This document shows positions 54,546 to 63,356 of a stretch of 64,000 bases of DNA, in pieces. Source of the stretch: Seramator thermalis (GTDB lineage Bacteria > Bacteroidota > Bacteroidia > Bacteroidales > Dysgonomonadaceae); assembly GCF_004138125.1 (NCBI RefSeq), contig NZ_RXHS01000004.1:1-64000 (forward strand), written 5' to 3'. How positions within the stretch are numbered: the first letter of the stretch is position 1; the number at the start of each line of letters is the position of its first letter. Under the pieces are notes generated by a model. That model was not told the DNA's origin, ran no database searches, and was given only the letters and a program-made list of their open reading frames with translations. The translations under genes and the position numbers were made by a program.

Positions 54546-54938
54546 ATGGCAACCATTTTTACCAAAATTATCGAAGGAGAAATTCCTTGTTATAAAATTG
54601 CAGAAGATGAAAGGTTTTTCGCATTTCTCGATATCAATCCGATGTCGAAAGGGCATACGCTGGTCGTTCCAAAACAAGAAACTGACTATATATTCGATCT
54701 CGATGATACAACATTGAGCGAGATGATTATTTTTGCAAAAAAAATAGCTAAGGCCGTCGAAAATGCTGTTCCCTGCAACCGCGTGGGATTGATGGTGATC
54801 GGACTCGAAGTACCCCATGCCCACATTCATCTAATTCCTATTGAAAAAGAAGGCGATATGAACCTGGCAAATCCACGCGTGAAACTGACATCTCAGGAAT
54901 TTGAAGAAATAGCCATGAATATTCGCAATAAGTTATAA
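54546..54938 (+). CDS. HIT-family nucleotide-binding hydrolase (HINT type)
   Basis: HIT protein of 130 residues with the histidine triad HAHIHLIP (about 96-103) and the family N-terminus (TIFTKIIEGEIPCYKIAEDE). Hint-type proteins hydrolyse adenosine phosphoramidates. ATG 54546 matches the family start; ATG 54534 would add four residues (MQQV). It shares a transcript with greA and is followed by a very strong terminator. Confidence 0.92.
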   Translation: MATIFTKIIEGEIPCYKIAEDERFFAFLDINPMSKGHTLVVPKQETDYIFDLDDTTLSEMIIFAKKIAKAVENAVPCNRVGLMVIGLEVPHAHIHLIPIEKEGDMNLANPRVKLTSQEFEEIAMNIRNKL

Positions 54939-54967
54939 AAAGAAGAGATTAGTTACAATAGATACCC

Positions 54968-55027
54968 GCCCCTAAATTGGTTTGAGAGAAGCAAATTTGC
55001 AGATAAACCAATTTAGGGGCTTTTTTT
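54968..55027. terminator. strong terminator after the HIT gene
   Basis: GCCCCTAAATTGGTTT (54968-54983) is exactly complementary to AAACCAATTTAGGGGC (55005-55020), a 16-pair stem followed by seven T. Confidence 0.92.
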
Positions 55028-55113
55028 ATCGAAAAAAATAAAGATAAATAAATTTCTAAAAACCTTTGTTCACCAAAAAATGTTTTACACTATAGTATAA
55101 CTATCTTTACATT

Positions 55114-55121
55114 TATATTTG
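55114..55121 (+). promoter_or_regulatory. -7 element of the mla operon
   Basis: TATATTTG, a full TAnnTTTG match. Its last three bases are an apparent TTG start codon in the mlaE frame, but that codon would precede the transcript. No clear -33 partner. Confidence 0.5.
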
Positions 55122-55145
55122 TCCGACGATCTGATTACGAAAAAT

Positions 55146-55973
55146 ATGAAGAAAATTAACACCAAAATAATAAGCAGTCGACAAATCAAGGTTCGAAAGG
55201 CTCAGCTCCAAGAAGAAATTCGAAATTTCGATACCAGCATATTCATAGATTTGGGCGAATTGGCAATCTTTACGGGTAAAGTAATCAAACAGTTCTTCAA
55301 ACCTCCTTTCGAACATAAGGAAATAATCAAACAAGGGTTTCTGCTCGGTAACAAATCCCTTTCACTTGTCAGTGTAACGGGATTTATTATGGGCTTGGTA
55401 CTCACTATGCAAATGAATCCCATTCTCACGGATTTTGGAGCTCAAACGTTGTTGCCCGGAGTCATCGCCATCGCAATGATACGAGAGTTGGGTCCTGTGA
55501 TAACCGGACTTATCTGTGCCGGAAAAATAAGTTCGGGCATCGGTGCCGAAATTGCAGCTATGACCGTCACCGAGCAGATAGACGCAATGGAAGTGTCCGG
55601 AACCCGACCATTGGGGTTTGTCGTATCCACTCGAGTGCTGGCCTCCACCATTGTAGTTCCTATATTGGTAATCTTTGCCGATGCTTTTAGTTTTTTGGGA
55701 GCTTATCTGGCTATCAACATTTTTTCCGACATGAGTAGCACTTTATTTATAAACAATGCATTTGGCATGCTAAGTTTCAAAGATCTTATTCCGGCCACCG
55801 TTAAAACTTTCTTTTTTGGGTTCTTTATAGGTCTCATCGGTTGCTATAAGGGCTACAATGCCAAACTCGGTACCGAATCTGTCGGATACGCAGCAAACTC
55901 GGCCGTGGTTGCTTCATCACTCACTGTTTTCGTGATCGATCTCATTTTTGTTTTGATTATCAATATTTTGTAA
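55146..55973 (+). CDS. mlaE: MlaE-type ABC permease
   Basis: Permease of a phospholipid transporter (MlaFED type), 275 residues from ATG 55146. Five to six membrane segments; signature stretches are LGPVITGLICAGKISSGIGAEI (contacts the ATPase) and EQIDAMEVSGTRPL. In Gram-negative bacteria the complex moves lipids between inner and outer membranes and guards asymmetry. It is followed by mlaF three bases later. MlaA, B and C are not in the window. Confidence 0.92.
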   Translation: MKKINTKIISSRQIKVRKAQLQEEIRNFDTSIFIDLGELAIFTGKVIKQFFKPPFEHKEIIKQGFLLGNKSLSLVSVTGFIMGLVLTMQMNPILTDFGAQTLLPGVIAIAMIRELGPVITGLICAGKISSGIGAEIAAMTVTEQIDAMEVSGTRPLGFVVSTRVLASTIVVPILVIFADAFSFLGAYLAINIFSDMSSTLFINNAFGMLSFKDLIPATVKTFFFGFFIGLIGCYKGYNAKLGTESVGYAANSAVVASSLTVFVIDLIFVLIINIL

Positions 55974-55976
55974 AGT

Positions 55977-56717
55977 ATGCGCATGGAAAAGGAAGAAGTG
56001 ATCGTCGTAAAAAATTTGTATAAATCTTTTCTTGATAAAGTTATTCTTAACGGAATTGATTTAAAGCTCCATCGTGGCGAGAATTTGGGAATTATGGGGA
56101 AATCGGGTATCGGAAAATCGGTTTTGGCTAAATGTATTGTTAGGTTGATTGAACCCGATTCGGGAGAAATAAATGTGTTGGGAAAAGATGTACTTGCCTG
56201 CAACGATACAGAGCTCGACGACATTCGAAAAAAAGTGGGTTATCTGTTTCAGGGAGGAGCATTGTATGATTCGATGAGCGTACGCGAAAATCTGCTTTTC
56301 CCCATACGCCGAACTCAGTTTGTAGATAAAAAGCACGACTCGCAAGAGTTGGTAGAACGATCGCTTGCAAGTGTGGGGCTGCTCGACGTGATAGACAAGA
56401 TGCCTTCGGAACTCTCAGGCGGAATGCGTAAAAGAGTTGCTTTGGCACGCACACTGATTCTTCGCCCCGAAATCATTCTGTATGATGAACCAACGACCGG
56501 CCTCGATGCTGTAACTTCCGGCGAAATTAGCGAATTGATAATCAAAATTCGTGAGGAGTATAACACTGCCTCCATCATTATTACTCATGACGTGAAATGT
56601 GCAAAAATTGCTACCGACCGCATAAGCATAATGGAAGACGGTGTTTTTATGGTCGAGGGAACTTATAACGAATTAGTTCATAGCGATCGGAAAGAGATCA
56701 GAGATTATTTTATTTGA
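55977..56717 (+). CDS. mlaF: MlaF-type ABC ATPase
   Basis: ATPase subunit of 246 residues. Walker A is GKSGIGKS (about 42-49), Q-loop YLFQGGALYDSMSVREN, signature LSGGMRKRVALAR and Walker B IILYDEPTTGLD, all intact. The LSGGMRKR form of the signature and YDSMSV after the Q-loop are typical of MlaF. ATG 55983 is an alternative start six bases in. Confidence 0.95.
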   Translation: MRMEKEEVIVVKNLYKSFLDKVILNGIDLKLHRGENLGIMGKSGIGKSVLAKCIVRLIEPDSGEINVLGKDVLACNDTELDDIRKKVGYLFQGGALYDSMSVRENLLFPIRRTQFVDKKHDSQELVERSLASVGLLDVIDKMPSELSGGMRKRVALARTLILRPEIILYDEPTTGLDAVTSGEISELIIKIREEYNTASIIITHDVKCAKIATDRISIMEDGVFMVEGTYNELVHSDRKEIRDYFI

Positions 56718-56765
56718 CGCATGAATAGAAATCAGTAACTAACAACTATAAAAAATAAACTCAAT

Positions 56766-57806
56766 ATGAAAAATCAAAGAAGAGCATTACGGTTAGGCAT
56801 TTTTATCGCCGCAGCTCTCATACTATTCGTGGTAGCAGTGTATTTGATCGGCAGCCAGGAAAATCTGTTTTCATCCAACACCCAAATACGGGCGTCATTC
56901 AAAGATATTCGCGGACTGGTTGTGGGGAACAATGTCAGATTTGCCGGCATCAACGTGGGTACGGTTAACGATATCCGTATCGTCTCAGACACTTCTGTGG
57001 TGGTCACCATGTCGGTACGTGATCGTTATACCAAATATATCTATAGAAATTCTACCGTTCAGATTGGACAGGAAGGATTAATGGGCGGTAAAATTGTACT
57101 TATTTCTTCCGGCGATCCCAAAACGGGACGAGTGCAAAACGGGGATTTTTTGAGCGTTTCCGAAGGTCTCGATATTCAGGGGATGATTGCACAAGCGCAA
57201 ATAATGCTCGAAGAAGCTACAGGAACCATTACCAATCTTCGATCAGTAACAGCCAAAATAGACAGTGGAAACGGGGATATTGCCCGTATGCTCAACGACG
57301 ATTCACTCACCTCTCAGCTCAATATCGCCTCTCATAGTGTAAATAAATCTCTCCATCAGGTGAACCAGCTTATAAGTAAAGTCAATAATGGCCAAGGCGA
57401 TTTGGGTAAATTGGTAAACGAGGATAAACTGACAACCGAAATAAACAACATTTTATCCGATTTAAATTCAACCATTTCTACTGCTGATTCCGTCGTGTAC
57501 GAATTGCACAAGACCACTTACGCCTTAAATCATGGAGATGGTACCCTTCCGCGATTAATACACGACGAACAAATGGCATCGAATATCGACACGGCTATCA
57601 CAAAAGTGGACGAAGGTATCGTCGAAATTACGAGAGCCGCCGAAACTGTAGCCAACAGTTGGATTTTCAGACTCTTTTCTAAAAACAAGAAGAAAGACGA
57701 AGAAGCAAAAAAGCAACCTGTTCAGCAATTCAGCGTGAGTGCAGGCGATACTGTCATCATAGATAGTACACGATCAGAAGTCAGAAAAAATATTAGTCCG
57801 AAATAA
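56766..57806 (+). CDS. mlaD: MlaD/MCE-family lipid-binding protein
   Basis: Membrane-anchored periplasmic protein of 346 residues. An N-terminal helix (about 11-30) anchors it; the MCE domain (about 38-115: IRASFKDIRGLVVGNNVRFAGINVGTV) forms the ring or tunnel for lipids. A long helical C-terminal tail (about 140-300) is typical of Bacteroidetes and actinobacterial MCE proteins and longer than E. coli MlaD. Third gene of the mlaEFD unit. Confidence 0.9.
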   Translation: MKNQRRALRLGIFIAAALILFVVAVYLIGSQENLFSSNTQIRASFKDIRGLVVGNNVRFAGINVGTVNDIRIVSDTSVVVTMSVRDRYTKYIYRNSTVQIGQEGLMGGKIVLISSGDPKTGRVQNGDFLSVSEGLDIQGMIAQAQIMLEEATGTITNLRSVTAKIDSGNGDIARMLNDDSLTSQLNIASHSVNKSLHQVNQLISKVNNGQGDLGKLVNEDKLTTEINNILSDLNSTISTADSVVYELHKTTYALNHGDGTLPRLIHDEQMASNIDTAITKVDEGIVEITRAAETVANSWIFRLFSKNKKKDEEAKKQPVQQFSVSAGDTVIIDSTRSEVRKNISPK

Positions 57807-57941
57807 ATTCTTTCAGAAGCCAATGTAAGTGGGGTTAGAAAAAACATAAATAAGGTTCGAAAATTTATCCCTGTTAATTTTCGAATTTTGAAACCTCAGA
57901 ACTGCTCAAAGATATGAGTGTGGGGCAAATACTAAAAAAGA

Positions 57942-57970
57942 CATCCCTCGAAATAATTTTTCGAGGGATG
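57942..57970 (-). terminator. ferredoxin terminator
   Basis: CATCCCTCGAAA (57942-57953) pairs with TTTCGAGGGATG (57959-57970). On the minus strand the stem is followed by TTTTTT; it lies about 35 bases beyond the ferredoxin stop. It may also serve mlaD from the other side. Confidence 0.75.
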
Positions 57971-58003
57971 AAGAGTTTTGTTTGTTATTGCTTTGAGAGT
58001 TTT

Positions 58004-58171
58004 TTATGCCGGATGGATTGCTTCGGTAGGACAAACTTCTGCGCAAGTTCCACAATCGGTACATACGTCCGGATCAATCACATAAATATCTCCTTCGGAG
58101 ATAGCGCTCACAGGACATTCGTCGATGCAAGTTCCGCAAGCAATACAATCTTCAGTAATTACGTAAGCCAT
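58004..58171 (-). CDS. 2[4Fe-4S] ferredoxin
   Basis: A 55-residue electron carrier. The sequence MAYVITEDCIACGTCIDECP and, in the second half, VCTDCGTCAEVCPTEAI give two complete CxxCxxCxxxCP motifs (C9, C12, C15, C19 and C37, C40, C43, C47), each bridging the two clusters. It would serve anaerobic enzymes such as pyruvate:ferredoxin oxidoreductase or Rnf, which are not in this window. It has its own promoter and terminator. Confidence 0.95.
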   Translation of the reverse strand: MAYVITEDCIACGTCIDECPVSAISEGDIYVIDPDVCTDCGTCAEVCPTEAIHPA

Positions 58172-58226
58172 AGTACAATAAAATGAATTTATAAAAATAT
58201 ATTGATTTTACTTTGAATTTATTGCG

Positions 58227-58256
58227 CAAAGATACGCAGTATTTTTTGAATGGCAA
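58227..58256 (-). promoter_or_regulatory. ferredoxin promoter
   Basis: On the minus strand TTG (58256-58254), 19 bases, TATCTTTG (58234-58227). An excellent match to the Bacteroidetes consensus. Confidence 0.75.
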
Positions 58257-58371
58257 TCCTTATTTTCGCGATATAATCAATTAATGATCGAAAAACCATC
58301 TTAATGCCATACCATATCTCAATCCGCGGATTCCATGAACACTTTTCCGATCTTTCTTTAAAAACTATTCG

Positions 58372-59526
58372 TCAATAGGCATGACCATCCGATTCGAGGT
58401 CTTGAAGGCTAAGTCGTTTTTTCTCCAAAGCTCTCCAAGCATAAAAAATGTAAGCCAATACAAAAGGAACGAGTAACGAAACAACAGCCATCACACTCAA
58501 CGTAAATTCGCTTGAGGATGAGTTTTGAATTGTCAGCGAACTTTGCAGATCGTAACTCGATGGATAATAGGCCGTATTGTTAAAACCGGATACCAACAAA
58601 AGCATCGTCACGGTAACAACAGTTCCTATCCCTGCAAACCATATTCCCTTGCTGTACTTTGGCTTCAACAATGTTGCAATAATTCCATATAACACCGCTA
58701 CAACTCCCAAAACAAAGAAGGCCATAATCACCGGCATTTCGATCAAATTATTCAGGTATTTCATCTTTTCCATAGATATAGCTCCTGTAGCCGGATCAAC
58801 AGCATAACCTTCCGAAACTAATGTCCAGATAAGAAAGATCAAGAAAAAAACGACGAAAGGCAAACCGTTGTATAGAACATACTTCCGCGACCTTTCTTCC
58901 AACGCGGGATGATCGAGCCGATTAACTAAGAATAGAGCAGCAAGGGTTCGCGACAAAAATAATACGGCAAGCCCCAACATCCAGTTACGCAGATTAAACA
59001 AAGCCTCTAATCCATGTAATGGATTTTGCCATTGACTGATAACCGGACCTGCAGCTCCCAAACCCGCTATGTTACCCTTATTCACACTAAATTCGGAGCC
59101 GGTAAAAAATGTAGCTACAGCAACACCAAGTAAAAACGTACCCAAAACACCGTTGATGAATAAAAATACCTGATAGGTTTTCTTTCCAAGAAAATTTCCC
59201 GGCTTCGATTGAAACTCATACGAAACGGCTTGCATCGTGAAACAAAACAGCAAGAGCATCCAAACCCAATAGGCTCCTCCAAAACTCGTAGAATAGAATA
59301 ATGGGAAGGATGCGAAAAATGCACCACCGAAGGTTACCAGAGTTGTGAATGTGTATTCCCATTTTTTACCGAAAGCATTCACCAGTAATCGTTTTTCATC
59401 ATCACTCTTCGAAAGGGAAAACAACATCGATTGTCCCCCTTGCACGAAAAGTAAAAAAACCAGAAGTCCTCCGAGTAGCGAAATAATGAACCACCAGTAA
59501 TGTTGAAGAAATGAATATGTAATCAT
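58372..59526 (-). CDS. cydB: cytochrome bd ubiquinol/menaquinol oxidase subunit II
   Basis: Membrane subunit of 384 residues with eight to nine hydrophobic segments, beginning YSFLQHYWWFIISLLGGLLVFLLF. The N-terminal QGGQSMLF segment and the late VSGFNNTAYYPSS are typical of CydB. With CydA it reduces oxygen at very low concentrations, giving Bacteroidales nanaerobic respiration. It follows cydA by 25 bases. Confidence 0.95.
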   Translation of the reverse strand: MITYSFLQHYWWFIISLLGGLLVFLLFVQGGQSMLFSLSKSDDEKRLLVNAFGKKWEYTFTTLVTFGGAFFASFPLFYSTSFGGAYWVWMLLLFCFTMQAVSYEFQSKPGNFLGKKTYQVFLFINGVLGTFLLGVAVATFFTGSEFSVNKGNIAGLGAAGPVISQWQNPLHGLEALFNLRNWMLGLAVLFLSRTLAALFLVNRLDHPALEERSRKYVLYNGLPFVVFFLIFLIWTLVSEGYAVDPATGAISMEKMKYLNNLIEMPVIMAFFVLGVVAVLYGIIATLLKPKYSKGIWFAGIGTVVTVTMLLLVSGFNNTAYYPSSYDLQSSLTIQNSSSSEFTLSVMAVVSLLVPFVLAYIFYAWRALEKKRLSLQDLESDGHAY

Positions 59527-59551
59527 AATATTGTCGTTTTAGTTGTTATCG

Positions 59552-61117
59552 TTATGCTTCAATGTTATTATCGGAATAATCCGGTCCTTTCTTAATTTGC
59601 TTGACCATAATCGTAACTTCGGCTATCAGCAGAACCGTGAATAGCAATGCGAACATTGCAAACGTAATTATTACTGAACTTGTTTCTAAACTCGATACAG
59701 CTGCATTTACCGGTAGGATGTCTTGGATTGTCCACGGTTGACGACCCACTTCAGCTACAATCCAACCAAACTGGCTGGCCAGATATGCCAAAGGCAAACT
59801 CCACAATGCAACATATTGAAGCCATTTGGTATTCTGAATTTTGTTTTTATGCTCGAAATACCACACTACGGCAAACATCAGAATGAAATAAAACCCGATG
59901 GCAACCATCAAATGAAAAGTATAAAAAGTGAGAGGTACGTTCGGCACCAAATCTTCCGGTTTATCGAGATATCCGTATCCAAAATAAGCGTAATTTTCTT
60001 CGAGTGTTTTCTGAAAATTGGCTGCATCGGCATCTCTCCCTTCCTTTTTGGCGATTTGATAATTGGCCAAAGCTTCGATAGCTTTTTGTCCTCGCTCTTT
60101 TTTCTCTTCAAAAGAAAGCGGAACTTCTCCACTCTTGGTCGGATAACCTCCTTCAACAATATCTTTGATGCCGGGAACAAAAGCATTGATATCACGATAA
60201 CCCATCAATGACAACAATTTGGGTATCTCTATTTTGAAAATGTAAGGATCGACACCGTCATCAAACGATTTTTTTGCCGGATTTAACATGCCGATAGCTA
60301 CCAGTCCTGCCCCATGTTTTCCTTCGTATAACCCTTCCATTGCAGCCAGTTTCATCGGTTGTTTTTGTGCTACCTGATAACCCGATCCGTCGCCGGTAAC
60401 AGCCAATAAAACGAAAGATACGAGCCCAAAAATTGCCCCAACTTTGATGCTCTTAAGTGCAAAATCGACGTTGCGTTTTTTTATCAGATACCATCCTCCG
60501 ATAGCAGTTACAAACGCAGCCCCGAGACCCCATCCCGAAAGCACAGAATGAAAAAACTTGTTGATGGCAACCGGAGAAGTCACAATAGCCCAGAAGTCGT
60601 ACATCTCGTTACGAACAGTATCCGGATTAAATTTCATCCCGATCGGATATTGCATCCATGCGTTGGCAATCAGTATCCATAATGCCGACAATGTAGCCCC
60701 AATAATGGTAAGCCAGGTAGAAGCCAGATGAGTTTTCTTGCTCACTCTATTCCAACCGAAAAACATAATCGAAATAAATGTTGCTTCCAAAAAGAAAGCC
60801 ACTATACCTTCGATAGCAAGCGGTGCTCCAAATATATCGCCAACAAACCAACTATAGTTTGACCAGTTAGTCCCGAATTGAAATTCGAGTATGATTCCGG
60901 TGGCAACACCGATGGCAAAATTGATACCGAAGATTTTTTGCCAAAATTTGGCCGTATGCTTCCATTTTTCATCTCCGGTACGTACATACACTGTTTCCAT
61001 AATAGCCATGATGATACCCAGTCCGAGCGTTAAGGGCACAAAAAGCCAATGATAAGCCGCAGTCATGGCAAATTGTGCCCTTGACCAGTTAATTAACGAT
61101 GTGCTTAATAGTTCCAT
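59552..61117 (-). CDS. cydA: cytochrome bd oxidase subunit I
   Basis: Heme-bearing subunit of 521 residues. The N-terminal RAQFAMTAAYHWLFVPLTLGL carries a heme-ligand His; later GRQPW (in WIVAEVGRQPWTIQDILP) is the conserved CydA motif, preceded by a Q-loop region with many charged residues (about 275-390). Nine membrane segments are expected. The genes run DUF4492, cydA, cydB. It would couple quinol oxidation to oxygen scavenging. Confidence 0.97.
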   Translation of the reverse strand: MELLSTSLINWSRAQFAMTAAYHWLFVPLTLGLGIIMAIMETVYVRTGDEKWKHTAKFWQKIFGINFAIGVATGIILEFQFGTNWSNYSWFVGDIFGAPLAIEGIVAFFLEATFISIMFFGWNRVSKKTHLASTWLTIIGATLSALWILIANAWMQYPIGMKFNPDTVRNEMYDFWAIVTSPVAINKFFHSVLSGWGLGAAFVTAIGGWYLIKKRNVDFALKSIKVGAIFGLVSFVLLAVTGDGSGYQVAQKQPMKLAAMEGLYEGKHGAGLVAIGMLNPAKKSFDDGVDPYIFKIEIPKLLSLMGYRDINAFVPGIKDIVEGGYPTKSGEVPLSFEEKKERGQKAIEALANYQIAKKEGRDADAANFQKTLEENYAYFGYGYLDKPEDLVPNVPLTFYTFHLMVAIGFYFILMFAVVWYFEHKNKIQNTKWLQYVALWSLPLAYLASQFGWIVAEVGRQPWTIQDILPVNAAVSSLETSSVIITFAMFALLFTVLLIAEVTIMVKQIKKGPDYSDNNIEA

Positions 61118-61148
61118 AGATATGAATTTAAAATGTTATGAATGTTTG

Positions 61149-61391
61149 TTATTCCGTAATTTGATGCCTATTGAGCAGTTGGTCGGATACATAAGTAGCC
61201 TTTTCGTCCTCCGTGTTAAATTTAGAATCAAGATAATTAGGAGAAAAAAAGGGTTTAATGATGCCAAACATAAATATTAGTTTGAGAATAACCAATATCC
61301 ACAATGTTTTCCCTAGCCACGTCATGTGCGTGAATCCGTCCCAAAACATCGCAAACCAATTAAATTTGGAAGTTTGTAGTTCTGTTTTCAT
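61149..61391 (-). CDS. DUF4492 small membrane protein linked to cydAB
   Basis: An 80-residue protein (MKTELQTSKFNWFAMFWDGF...) with one membrane segment (TLWILVILKLIFMFGIIKPFF, about 29-49). DUF4492 genes lie directly before cydA in many Bacteroidetes and epsilonproteobacteria, so an accessory or assembly role for the bd oxidase is inferred. It ends 31 bases before cydA. Confidence 0.88.
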   Translation of the reverse strand: MKTELQTSKFNWFAMFWDGFTHMTWLGKTLWILVILKLIFMFGIIKPFFSPNYLDSKFNTEDEKATYVSDQLLNRHQITE

Positions 61392-61441
61392 ACCAAATCA
61401 CTTTTAAAACTGTTGATTAATAAAATGTTATTACTATCAAA

Positions 61442-62551
61442 TTAAAATGTATATTCTGTATAAGGCAAATCGAGTGAATCCGCAACCCCTTTAAATACAA
61501 TCTTTCCGTCCACTACATTCAGTCCGAATCTCAAATCCTGATACTTTCTACATGCTTCTTTCCATCCCAGTTCGGCAAGTTTGATAACGTAAGGAAGCGT
61601 TGCATTTGTCAGTGCTCGCGTCGATGTCATCGGCACTGCCCCCGGAATGTTTGCAACGCAATAGTGAAGTACTCCGTCCACTTCGTACACGGGATCGGTG
61701 TGCGTGGTTGGATGGGTGGTTTCGAAACATCCTCCCTGATCTACCGAAACGTCCACCATCACAGTGCCACGCTGCATTAGTTTAAGCATATCACGTGTGA
61801 TCAGGTGAGGTGCTTTGGCTCCTACCGAAAGAGCTGCCCCTATCACCAGGTCGGCGGTTGGAAGCAGTTCGGAAATAGCGTATTTATTGGAATATTGAGC
61901 GACTACATTTGCCGGCATCACGTCGTCGAGATAACGAAGTCGATGCAGATTGATATCAAGAATGGTGACATTTGCACCAAGGCCTGCAGCCATGTATGCT
62001 GCTTGCGTTCCTACAACGCCACCTCCGATAATGACCACATTGGCCGGCCTGACACCGGGAACTCCCCCCAATAATATTCCTTTTCCGTTTTGTGGCTTCT
62101 CGAGATATTTTGCTCCTTGCTGTATAGACATACGTCCTGCAACTTCACTCATCGGTGTAAGCAGCGGTAGCGAACCGTCTTTTTCCATTACCGTTTCGTA
62201 GGCAATGCAGGTAGCACCACTTTTCATCATAGCTTCGGTTAATGTCTTGCTCGAAGCAAAATGAAAATAGGTGAACAATAATTGTCCTTTTCGTATCAAA
62301 GGGTATTCGCGTTCGATGGGTTCTTTTACTTTCACAATCATTTCAGCCGTTTGATAAACTTCTTCGATTGTGTCGAGCATAATTGCACCCGAAGATATGT
62401 AAGCCTCGTCAGAAAATTGACTGGCTGCACCTGCTCCTTTTTGCACGTACACTTGATGTCCGTATCTGTGCACCAATTCCATCACACCCGCCGGCGTCAT
62501 GGCGACTCTACTCTCTTGTGATTTGATTTCGGTTGGAATTCCAATTTTCAT
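61442..62551 (-). CDS. ald: alanine dehydrogenase
   Basis: NAD-dependent alanine dehydrogenase of 369 residues, making pyruvate and ammonia from alanine or the reverse. Conserved residues include R15 (SQESRVAMTPAG), K-rich catalytic VKVKEP (about 73-78), TYFHFASSKTL (His 95) and the NAD-binding GGGVVGTQAAYMA (about 176-188); the SVDQGGCFETTHPTTH loop is typical. Within the minus-strand run after DUF3467. It could use L-Ala released from muropeptides by the epimerase pair at 47-50 kb (inference). Confidence 0.95.
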   Translation of the reverse strand: MKIGIPTEIKSQESRVAMTPAGVMELVHRYGHQVYVQKGAGAASQFSDEAYISSGAIMLDTIEEVYQTAEMIVKVKEPIEREYPLIRKGQLLFTYFHFASSKTLTEAMMKSGATCIAYETVMEKDGSLPLLTPMSEVAGRMSIQQGAKYLEKPQNGKGILLGGVPGVRPANVVIIGGGVVGTQAAYMAAGLGANVTILDINLHRLRYLDDVMPANVVAQYSNKYAISELLPTADLVIGAALSVGAKAPHLITRDMLKLMQRGTVMVDVSVDQGGCFETTHPTTHTDPVYEVDGVLHYCVANIPGAVPMTSTRALTNATLPYVIKLAELGWKEACRKYQDLRFGLNVVDGKIVFKGVADSLDLPYTEYTF

Positions 62552-62593
62552 AAAGTAATAAATTAAGTATATAATAGTTTATTAATAAAAGGT

Positions 62594-62908
62594 TTATGCT
62601 TGACCCATCCCTCCAATGGGCGGAAAAAAACCACCAGGCTGATTATTCAAGTGTATGATCCCATTGTTTTTTTCGAATTTGTCCACATTTTCTTTCAAAG
62701 CAAAGAGCAAACGCTTTGCGTGCTCGGGTGTGAGAATGATGCGTGATTTTACTTTTGCTTTCGGTACTCCGGGTACCACTCGAATAAAATCGACAACAAA
62801 TTCGGATGAGGAATGCGATATGATTGCAAGATTGGAATAAATACCCTGAGCTACTTCTTCTGATAACTCTATCTGTATTTGATTTGATTCTTCAATGTTA
62901 TTTTCCAT
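62594..62908 (-). CDS. DUF3467 protein
   Basis: A 104-residue cytoplasmic protein. The middle (FVVDFIRVVPGVPKAKVKSRIILTPEHAKRLLFAL) is the DUF3467 signature, and the tail is Gly/Pro-rich (NNQPGGFFPPIGG). Very common in Bacteroidetes; function unknown. It is 42 bases upstream of ald and may share its transcript. Confidence 0.85.
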   Translation of the reverse strand: MENNIEESNQIQIELSEEVAQGIYSNLAIISHSSSEFVVDFIRVVPGVPKAKVKSRIILTPEHAKRLLFALKENVDKFEKNNGIIHLNNQPGGFFPPIGGMGQA

Positions 62909-63296
62909 TTTTATAAGAGTTTTGTGTGGTGAAACTAAAACCGGTACGTCAATAATTAATTCTGCCTGATCCCCAAAAAATAAAAAGGAACAAAAAGCTG
63001 CAATTAATTGTTATTTGTATATGTTTTTTCGATGTTGATTTAGACCCATTTCCACCGCGAGGGGAACACATCGAAAAAAACCGAATCGGTTTAAATGTTC
63101 AACATAGGAAACGGGCAAATTTTCATCACGTAAAAATAGAATAAAAAAATGAAATATCGTTTTTTTTGCTCCAATTTTCGAAAAGTATTTTAAATAGAGC
63201 TTCACAATTGACGGGTTATACGCTTTCATATTCACAATTTTAAATGCAAATGGGCTTCAAATGTCCAAAAAGTTTCGCATTCTAAGGATAAATTCT
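62909..63296. other. intergenic region before the aldolase gene
   Basis: About 390 bases between divergent genes. A 74-codon minus-strand frame (63011-63235) has no ribosome site and no recognisable protein, and is not called. Nothing else distinctive was seen besides the aldolase promoter that follows. Confidence 0.5.
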
Positions 63297-63304
63297 TATT
63301 TTTG
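63297..63304 (+). promoter_or_regulatory. -7 element of the aldolase gene
   Basis: TATTTTTG, a full TAnnTTTG match, 52 bases before the ATG. At the -33 position the sequence is TTTCG, a near match. Confidence 0.5.
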
Positions 63305-63356
63305 CGGTAGATATTTAAACATCGAATTATTCATTCACAAATTAATTAATAAAGCA

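Noticed and set aside
63011-63235. 74-codon minus-strand frame before the aldolase gene
   Set aside because: No ribosome site, no family resemblance, and an AT-rich spacer context.
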